A DNA stretch of 64,000 bases from Stratiolaelaps scimitus (lineage: Eukaryota > Arthropoda > Arachnida > Mesostigmata > Laelapidae): contig JABWDB010000005.1 of NCBI GenBank assembly GCA_019614645.1, positions 10,448,001-10,512,000 of the forward strand, written 5' to 3'. How positions within the stretch are numbered: position 1 is the stretch's first letter; the number at the start of each line of letters is the position of its first letter. A program made the position numbers and the translations under genes. Of this stretch, positions 1 to 10,000 are shown one piece after another. The notes beneath the pieces were generated by a model. That model did not search any database. It was given only the letters and a program-made list of their open reading frames with translations, and was not told where the DNA came from.

Positions 1-145
1 CGCCTGCTTGGTATAGCCGAATCTGAGATATATCACCACTCGATCGTCTGCAGTAGCTAGTTTGTAGCCAGAAGTAGCGTTGAATTCAGTCTTCAGCGGG
101 TTCGTCCCCTCCGCAATGTGCGCGTGTACGGGTAGGTCACGAGTA

Positions 146-148
146 AGA

Positions 149-184
<36 letters not shown>
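146..184. repeat. GA microsatellite
   Basis: A (GA)n run of about 39 nt with one interruption, 3' of the receptor stop codon on the minus strand (there CT), so it may lie in the 3' UTR. Confidence 0.9.
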
Positions 185-387
185 TAGTGGGAGATAAATG
201 ATCTCCAATTGTGGCTAAAGTTGCTTCGAAGACAGTGTTGCGAGCGCCCAACAATGCTGTTGGTGTTGGCTAATTGCCAATACATTGTATATCCCGGCCA
301 GATCGTGGCGAATTGGCAGCGAACGCAGAGTGATTGGCTAGCCTGCCTCGCTGATGCGTGGTCCACTGCTCTCTTTCCCTGTCACTT

Positions 388-501
388 TTATGCAAGCATA
401 CATGGCAGGATCCAGCAAATGACTAGTGCTAAACACGCAATGGCAGCCGTCACGAGAAGACTAAGTCGATCCAGAACGCGCGAGCAGTCTGGCAAACCAT
501 C
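388..501 (-). CDS. Receptor terminal exon: M4 and stop codon
   Basis: A ttttccttcag acceptor is followed by 37 codons and a TAA. The peptide contains CSRVLDRLSLLVTAAIACLA and continues hydrophobic to WILPCMLA at the end. The VLDRL-L motif directly before a single C-terminal membrane helix is the hallmark of nAChR M4. Entry phase 0 agrees with exit phase 0 of the M3 exon 3.1 kb upstream. Joined directly, the M3-M4 loop would be only about 25 residues, so an intervening phase 0-0 exon probably exists but was not identified. Confidence 0.78.
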   Translation of the reverse strand, partial: DGLPDCSRVLDRLSLLVTAAIACLALVICWILPCMLA

Positions 502-3500
502 CTGAAGGAAAACCGAAAAGGTTAGATCGTACTTATTGTTGCGGTTAGACGAATACTAACACTTAAATATTGTCCTCATATCGATTCGAGTGAGGGCACA
601 TGCTGTGCTCCGGCTGCATCTACTGCTCGTACGATGAACAAGCGTGTGCGCAGCGCAAGAACTAGCCTATGCCCTCATACTAATCATCAATAAAATGTGC
701 GAGGTATCGCCAAACCTACCACGCGTATGCATACGTTGTTTATGCATATATCTAAGGTATACTAACTGATTACGATCTAATCTAGGACGTGAGGTGGTTC
801 TTTTAGAAGACTTGGTACGTGGAAATGGCGCTGGGTGGGATAGACGTGAACGGGATAAGCAATCCTTGTCTAAGAAGCTTGGTTTTGAAAATGAATCCTA
901 TTATATGTGAGACGCAAAGTTGGGACGCATACGAGGCAGAAATGTGATGTTTATATCGTTTAGTTGCTTGATTTCGGGCCTGTAGGAAGATGCTTGTAAC
1001 TGAGCCAAAGCAAGGTTGTCACAAGCGAAATGAAGCGACAGTCTGAACATTTGCAACCCTGAACGCACGTGAGACTCTTATGTCAATGTCACCTACACGC
1101 TTGCGTAAAATGTCGACAAATATATAGCATTCGCATGGAGAATGCATCAAATAAATTGAATATACGCACAAATTCCCCCAAGATATCCGCCTGCTTTTTT
1201 CACACCTGGGCTCGCACGTGGCGGTCGGCACATGCGTGCCCAAAGTTGAAAAATTTTGCTACGGAAATAGAAGACACGAGCTAAAAATTAAAAGGATACT
1301 ATTTTTTAGTAAAAATTCGTGTGCTGTTTAGCCATCCTGGTTTGGTCGTTGTCTGTATTCATACGGTGCTATAATTTTGTGCAGGTCCAATGCACACCCG
1401 GATCCCTAAATCCGCATACTTTCGTATATGCTAGACCCCTTCGAGGAAGCTCGCAGTGAGGGATCCGTGTCCGCCTAAGGTTTCAAAGGCAAGGCGGGAA
1501 AAGAGGTGGGTTGTCTCGAGTGCGGTGTACCTCCGTAGCTTGGCCCGTTCTGCACGGGCTACCGCGTAACCGGGGATGGTCGCACAGTGGTTGACATAAG
1601 AGGGTGCTAGAGTGTCAACCACCGTGCCAACCCAGACGAGGTGCTGCTCTCGGTTGAAGGAGACTAGAGTGAGTCTCTCTACATTGAGTCTACGCGTGGT
1701 CTGATTTGCCCGGTAACCAGTCGTGAGTAAAAAATGCCGAACAATGAACAGCATAATATACCCCTCTACAGCAAACGAAATAAAGTGAAGTCCACGAAAA
1801 TAGCGACAAACCAATTAGACCAGCCTTATGCTGTTGGTGACGAGCAGGTATACAATTTCGAGCGGAAAGCATTGGCGAGAAGGCAAACTCCTGCGAGTCT
1901 CAGCTTCAATTACAGCTTATTGTCGAAAGGTAACCGATAATTTCCCGCTGGGGACAGTGTCAGCATCCACGTCAGCTTTATTTCTCGAGCGTCATTACAT
2001 CCGCTAGAAATTAGAATTTAGACTTAATTTCGGCGTACGTCATGTTGTAATGCGTCTGCTGTCCCAGACATTATGCATTTGTGACGAATGCGAGACCGGT
2101 ATATGTAGACAAAACGAATTGAGGCCGCGCCCGTCCGCTCCCCCAGTGTTCCCCAGCTAAACAAGGGTAATCAAATGAAATCTTTGTAAGAACTCTGTAC
2201 CCAAGCAAGGAGTCTTCCTTCCCTCAATAGAACAACCGAACATGGTGCCGTTGTCCAAATCTTGTACAATGTAATACCTACGCCTATACACATAGCACAT
2301 ACGCGATCTCGCTTGGCAACGGCTGCATGTATTATAGATCGGCCAGCGCAGCCCCACCCCGCCTCGGCTCTCACATCCGCCCAGCTTTGATTTACACGAA
2401 ACTTTTTGCCCTCAACTTGCATAATATCCAATGAACTAACTTCTCCTAGATAACGCCCACGGGTATCTGGCGTTTGAACAGACACTACTGCCCTGGATCA
2501 CAGACCGTGTTCTGTTATAATAGCATGTGTGTGTGTGTGTGATTTTGTTTGTGTGTGTCTGTGTGTGTGTGTGAGTTCCTGTGCGCCTGCCTATGTGAAT
2601 ATACAAGCGAATAATGCGAACTAGACGGGCGAAACTATTGGAAGCGAGACAGCTGGCGGACTCTCTGTTCCTGCTGCATCTGTTAGCAGAGTGATGATGA
2701 ACGAGTGAAGGGGGCGATGACGCCGAACGGCCTCAATCTGATGCAACGTCAAATCAACAACAACGACGACGTCGACGACGGCGGCGGCGCTCTTATGTCG
2801 ACGAGCAAACATCTCTCTTGAATGGGCCTGTTTCCGACCAGTCGAGTAAGAGTACGGGTGCGGGCTTGGTGTAGCCGAGCCCGCTGGTACCACACTGCTA
2901 TGGGGGTTACCGGCATTGTAAAGATCTGATTATGTAAGATCTTCGCTGCACGAAGACGATGAGCGCGAGTGTACTTTGAACTTAAATGATCTTAACTTGG
3001 CCCATAGTTACATAACATACCCTAGCGTACCATAGATAGCGCATGGAGGTGATGACCGTCGAGTGTCATTACATTCATGTCATGCTCTCATCACGCTTAA
3101 CTGTTTGTCGACAAGGAATCCTTTACTAGAAACGATTGTCATATTCTATCGAAGGTGACGCCATACCTTATCATGTTCGGGTCGGTTGTCCGATATGCAA
3201 GCTAGCTTTAAAGCCGTAGAAGTGGTGAGGACCCGATTTAGGTACTCCTGAATACAAGCCAAGAAAAGGGTTCACTCTATTATCGATCTATAGTTTCTCT
3301 AGAAGTACAGAGGAATTCAACTAACAAGACCTAACCATCATTTAATTTAGCTCCGTATTTTGTTCAGAATAATCAAATATTTCACACAACAATATGAACT
3401 GTGGTTTGAGTTTGTGGTTTGTATCTAACAAAAGGAAGAGTTTTCAAAAGTGACCCCGTACACTTTTGGGTGTATAGAGTCACTGTTGGGGATTTGTGAT

Positions 3501-3969
3501 ATGGAACCTTTTATGGTAAGCCACTTGTACGGTTGGTAAGGGTAACGACCTAACAAAAATCCTTCACTAGTAATTGCGCACGTGTCGTCGAGTGTTTACC
3601 GTGAGTGCGCTCTGTCGGCGGCTACTGCTGGCACTTGGCGCGAGTAGCACGAGCTGGAGACAGTGCGATATGAAGCAGGTGGATACCCCGAGAACGACGA
3701 GTCCGGCAAACAGGTGTCCGACCGAGACGACGTTGAACGGAAGATGCTGTCCTGAGGGCCACCAACAAACACCCATCATCAATAAGGCACCTGAAACGAA
3801 TCGAACGAAACAACATCGTGCCCAGTAAACAAATCGTTGCTCGTCCAAGCGTCACTAATGAGTGTAGGTACCACTTCAATTCGGCTTACCCTTGTATCAC
3901 CCTGTATCATATTCATATGTTAACTCAGTTCCCTCTATTTAATTCATTCAGCTGACAGACAACCCCAAG

Positions 3970-4003
<34 letters not shown>

Positions 4004-7000
4004 TACACTGCTGTATATATCTGATGTTTTTGTGGTTTTCGTTGGTGTGTTTAGCTTTCGTGCAGCTAGTTATATTTTTTTCTCGAGCTGACCCTCACCT
4101 GTTCCCCTATCTGACTGGCCTCCGCTCTTAAACTTTAGGTATTACTATAAGAATCTGTAGGGGGCCACCTTTGCTTATCTTTCGACTAGCCTCAAGGTGT
4201 GCGGTGGGTCACCTGCAATGAGACGAAGATCAGTCCTGTCGTTCGGTATGAGAAAGGTGCTCGAGGCCAAGCCAAGCATCCAGAGCAGTGGTAGATGAAC
4301 TGAGAGGAGGTGACGGAGCGCCCGCCGCCTCAACCTCAGCGATACGTGCAATGAGGTGTACACCTCAGGACAACAGGTGAACTGAGTCTCCGTGCGGCTT
4401 TTATAGTTACCTGCACAATAACAGTAGGGCCCACAGTATGTATAAGATAATGAGTTAGTCAGAAAGAACTGTAAACAGGAGTGTTCTTCATTTGTTGTCC
4501 TCATTCTCAACAAATAAAATTCGTCTTTAACTAGACACATTACGTGGGCGTTGCAAACGCACCTTACATAAGCGTTATAATTTTGGTAACTATTCTCATT
4601 CCTTGTTTGTTACTGTACGACTACTGTGCAATCTCGGTTGATAAACTCTCGCATGCATTTAACGCCTCTGAGCGCAGTGGACTGTAATAGAGGTTAAGCA
4701 AGGTATCGACATTTGACAGAGGTATTGTGTACATCGAGTCGTTCATATATACTAAATCAGTGCAAGATAGATGGCGATATCTCTGTGATTGTAAATATTA
4801 TGTTATTCATAAAGCAAGCATGCGTTAAAGTTGATCACATTCTGAAATCAAACAGTAATTACAGCCGATAGTCAAAAGAAGGGACGCTATTCTAATGAAA
4901 TTAATACCCATATCCCATTCTTCATTTACCTGGCGAGGAAGTTACTCCCGGTCATCCTGATAAAATTTGTACTCGATAACTTGAACACATCTCAACCTTA
5001 ACGTCTATTAAAGCTTAAATCAGTTGCCATTTGTGGTTTTCCTCGTGACCCACATGTGCACAATGACGCGCAGTCGCAATTACCCCACGAAGGTCACCGC
5101 ATTTCAAACGAAATGGTGCGCCCTCAAGCTAGTAAGCTGTCCTGTAGACTCTTGTTGCTCTTTCCCCTTGACTCTTGAGAATTGCCCAACGGGAGACAAA
5201 GTACAAAGGGGTCCACCCGGCACAGACACCCTTTCAACTTGGTAAGTGAGAGGGGGCAGCCTCGGAATCGATTAACACTTGACGCGACTAACCATCGAGC
5301 TCAGCTCAGAGTTCAGCACACACCGCTTAAATTATTTACTCATTCCATTGAGGGTGTGATGATGGGGCCGCGGTGGTAGCCGGTAGGAGAAGGCCACCTG
5401 GGAAAATGGACTGGGTCTGGGACCAGCTCACGTCTCTGCTGTATCGCTAAGGACCCTTAGATCTCCTTTATTTTAGCATCTACTAGCGCAGGAAGCGTTC
5501 GGTATCACATTAATGGAATATTTTTTTAGTTACAGCGGGAATCTAACTGTGTTCTCCACTCAGCTTGGATGGATGCTAATGTACTCAATGAATAATAACC
5601 TCTTTGAATATTTTCATAAGAGTAGTGAGCGTATCACAGATAATCGATGCAAAAACAGATAACCGAATCTGACAGAATCATTTATAACCTAGTCCTTGAA
5701 ATAGTTGAAATCCGCAGTGTCTATCGTATTCTACGCATACAAGGTATATGTCGCTGATGAAGGCGGTGCAATGCTTTAGCGCACCATCCAGGGCAAGATA
5801 GTGTGTTGGACTCACCGTAAAAGCAATGTACATAAATACAAGCCTTTCTGATATTGATGAGCCCGGGACACTACTCTTGTGAGCACCCATATTATACATA
5901 ACCACATTGTGGCGTGCTACAGTAAGTGCTTGCATATGATTCAACACTTCTACTGGTCGGTACTTCAATTGAACTCACTTAATTATAGACACAGTAACGA
6001 GTATAAAAACATATAAGCCTTGGATTCCACTACCGCACCTATTAGTTGCCATTCCCCTGTGGAGTCTGCGGTCTGACCATTCGATAAAGCCGTCTCTCCC
6101 TTCTCGTCCTGCCAACGAATGTCGATGCTCCTGCTGTGAAATGTCCATGTGCCTATAATTAACGGACAACTGTACTCGTCGAACGGGAACCAGCGGCCGA
6201 GGCCGCCTGGGGCTCCTCCGCAACGGGTCTTCACTGTGACCGGGCTGACCAACTCCACCTTTCCGCTGCTGAACACCATCGCCTGTGTAGACTCGCTCTG
6301 CTCGGCGATTCTGAAAGATCGGCGGTAGAAAAAATGAAACACCTTTCGAAGATTACATCGCTCCTGTATCTAATGGGACTGCAAGTAAATGCTCACCCCT
6401 TGCAAGTCGCCTAAGAAGTAAAGCCGGATTTGTGCCGTATAAGGCATGACCCATAGATATTCAGTCAGCGTGACGAAACCACGATGAAATCATTTCTTGT
6501 GTATAGCATTTGTCATCAAATCCGACCATGCGACGGCAGCAAAGAAAGAAGAAAAGATCAGGCGATGACAGCATTGGCATTGTTATCCCATCTATTTAGT
6601 GTATTTTCAACGATATTCTGGTTGAATACAAATAGCACACAGAGTTATTTATAATACATTTGTTTACGATTCATCATTTTGACGCATTCTTTATCTCTCT
6701 CTCTCTTCCTCTTTCTCTACTCGCCTCTCTCCCTATAGTCGCTATACAGTTGTCTGAGCAAAAGGTCGCAGAGTTTACGATATCAAAGCGTTGCATCTCT
6801 CTGTATCTCTCCTTGAACGAGGAGGGTCAGGCCGGAGGTGTCTCCTTACAGAGATGGAAGGTGGTCCGAAGGCTCTGCCGCTCGTGAACAGGCCGCGGCC
6901 CCAGTAAGAATGGAAAGAACAATCGCGGAATAGGCTGCGACTGCATACACGATTGCTCCGATGAGATCTGTCTCCGACATATACAGGGGGCGAGCCACAT

Positions 7001-10000
7001 TGAAGTGTTTCAAGTTGTGTGGTGTTGTTAAGTATAACATATGTCACACACACGGGTCTACAGACTGCCCTTGGTCCGATGGGAATTATGACGGTGCATA
7101 TCACGCGTGTGCCTTCCCGGGCTGTCGATCTTCCGTAAGCTATTTGCTATATAGATCCGACGCGCCAGATTCTCTCAACTACACGAAACCGGATAGAGGT
7201 AGTACGTATATGTTAGGTTGCTGCATTAGGCTCACTCGGGAACAAATGGCGGAAGGTTTTAAGTGCGATGACTTTCCAGCCCAGCAGTTTAGTTTGCTCC
7301 TTTGTCACACCTTTTACGAGGGGCGGGCGGCGGAATGGGACAGAAAAACGTCGGGGCAGAACGGCAAGTTGAGAAAGTTTTCCTCTCGGGCACCTTGCTG
7401 AGATCGCGAGGATTGATTACCGGCGATTCATTCAGAAGTGGGTTAAGGCCGTCTTTAGCCTTTTTGTGTACTCTCGGAGCCTCCCCAACGCCCACTGTTT
7501 GAGCCAGCCAGGATTCACATATTGGACGTCAGCGTCGAGAAGGCTCGTACACCAAATAGGTAAAAGGGATGAAGGTTTACGGATCTTCTACCGGGCATCG
7601 ACAGGGAATACTGACTAGAGCTGTGTTCGCGCTTCGTGTACGTAGTCTACGAAACAATCATATGAGGACAAATTATGTACTTTATTGGTCGGAAGTTTAT
7701 AATGATTAATGTTAGTTGAAAATTGGTTTGCATAGATGGGAGAGCCTTGAGCACAGAATTCCGCACAGAAATCTGGTAGACTCGGTGAAATATAAAAATT
7801 TTCTTTTGGGCTGTTGCAGCCGACAATCGTTACTTTTATAGATTTTTGGACATGTTCAAGAACGAGTCTCGGAAGCGCTCGAAGGTAAGAATAATTGTCA
7901 AATAATCAGCGTTCAGAGAACAGAGCTTATTTGACAATTAAATGTCGACGCAAAATGTCGTCCTGAATGAAGGATACTCTAACATTTTCACTTTATCGTC
8001 TATGATTACTGGACGGATAGTTTTTGGCGTAAGTCTGCAGTTTCTTGTACAAGCGTGCATTATCTTACCCGTTGTAAAAGCTAATGTCTGGATGCCAAAG
8101 CTTCGATGATGGTAAGCGGATCGCGGACAGGTTATTGTATCGGTGAGGATCCCAGACGAGGTTGGCGTCCTTCCAATGAAGCGAAAGCCATATCTGCGTT
8201 GTCAACTCCCCGGCATTAGGGTCCTACAGCAGACAGACATCAAGTATAATAATTAGCTCGTCGGCAGGTACATTATCGTCGCGTATTTAATTAAGCATAG
8301 ACTGAGAGAGTTGTTGTTTTGCTTCGCTATACCATTTTATCTTTAATAATTTTAATTCGTTCATGAACTTCGGCGTACTCATCTTCTATATCTTCGCAGC
8401 ACGCACAGTAAAAAGACGTTTGATTTGATAGATATTCATTGCCCCGATTCAGGCCTGCAATTTAGTCAGTCTTGGCCGTCTCCACAGATTATCAGTTAGT
8501 TTAGCGCGGTCACTGGGTACTCGTATCCGCTATAGATAACACTGAATAACAGGACACGTGTAATTATTGTCAAGACTTTATGAGCCTGTGTTAACATTTT
8601 TATTCTTCTATGTGTTCAATTATTAAATAGTAATTCATCCTGTGTCCATGACAACGTTAATTATCATTATCATACATTTCTAGAATAGTTGTAATTGCTG
8701 TATACATTGAACTTGGAAAATGATTGTAATACTTTCAATCTCCTAATTATAATTCGTGAATAGAAAAAGTCACTTTTCACTTTTAAAAAGCCACAGCACA
8801 AAAGGCTGCTTGCATCTCTGTTCTTTCCCACACCACTGTTTCAAATGTAAATTTGCTTCTTCGATCCCAGCCTTCTCCGCAGGACAACGTACCAGTTTCA
8901 TGATTTTCTGCAAATTGATGTGCACTTGAACGACTACAGGCTGGTTGAGATCTGCCGTTGGTCGTTCGACGGTATTGTAGTATTGTAGGAGATCGACTAC
9001 AAGCTGGCGCTCGTGCGGGCTTCCAGTGGCGACGTTCGGCAGGTGAACGGCTGTAGTGATATCACCATAAGTTATCAATCAATTACGTATTTTTACCATG
9101 TTTAATACTTACATAGGAAACCGGAAACCTAGCGCGATTGAACACATAAAGTGGCGAGACGAATAATCGCGATCAAATAACGAATCTCGTAATGAAACAA
9201 AAATAAAAAGTACTAAGGTGCGTTAGAAATTTACGCTAACATGAACAAAGCAAATACAGGACAAAACGATGAGGGCAATCATCGACGAGACTTACTACTG
9301 GCATCGCTGATAACAAAACACTCAATTATTTTTATTTACTGTCCAAAATGGCCTACTTGCAAATAGAGTGAGGATCATAGGGTAGATGCTTAGTGAATTT
9401 CTGAGTGAAATGGATACCCTCATGCAACGATAATGAAAATTGCATCTTTCTTGCCGTCCAATATGACGTCCGTCAACTAAATACAAAAAAAGAACACCGC
9501 AGCTCAAACGTCCCGTCCTCCAAGTGCTCTACTTATACTAGAGTAGATATTGCCGTCGTAACACCAATGCGTGCCACCAACCTCACTCGTTCAACCACTA
9601 AGTGTGCTAGTGTTGCACTAAGAACATTGTGTATACCGCATCCTTTTATACATACGTATATTCTAGTCGATTACACCTACGCGTTGAGTAGACAGAGTAT
9701 TCATAGAACGGTTTTCGTTCACAGCTCTTTTGCCTTCGTCAACGCTGTAGGCGCGGACAGGAGCGTAGGCTCGGACAAAAGACATGGACGAAGCCGGAGG
9801 TCTTATCCGATGTCGGGGCCCTACAGCCGCTGCCGCCGCCGCCGCCTCCGCCTACTCCCGAATGTTCGGCCCGGCCTTAGAGGGATGTAGGAAGCGGCCT
9901 AGCCGCTATCTAGCTGGTGAACAACCTCCGGCCAACAGCCAATGACGGCCAATACGCCGAGTCGCCTGCAGGAGGAGCAGAACTAGTAGTGGTACTAGCG

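Larger units (their letters stand above)
502..3599 (-). other. Last identified receptor intron, unresolved M3-M4 loop region
   Basis: The span between the M3 and M4 exons carries the retroelement relic (1431-1694), a GT microsatellite at 2525-2573 and otherwise unremarkable sequence. Open stretches at 2171-2485 and 2621-2893 on the minus strand were tested as the cytoplasmic-loop exon or M4. Neither gave a phase 0-0 exon with good splice sites. If the subunit has a normal cytoplasmic loop, its exon must be in this span. Confidence 0.5.

Noticed and set aside
2171..2485. Minus-strand frame with AAVAKRDRVCAMC followed by hydrophobic residues, first considered as receptor M4
   Set aside because: The exon at 388-501 has a much better VLDRL motif, acceptor and stop position; this frame has no suitable acceptor.
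2621..2893. Minus-strand frame considered as the receptor cytoplasmic-loop exon
   Set aside because: No acceptor/donor pair gives the required phase 0-0, and the Ala/Val run comes from a GAC/GTC trinucleotide stretch.
5678..5968. Minus-strand frame next to receptor exon 4
   Set aside because: Exon 4 and exon 5 join directly in phase with conserved residues on both sides, so nothing is missing there.
6961..7401. 146-codon plus-strand open frame
   Set aside because: Lies in a receptor intron, has no domain or splice structure, and its length is within chance expectation.
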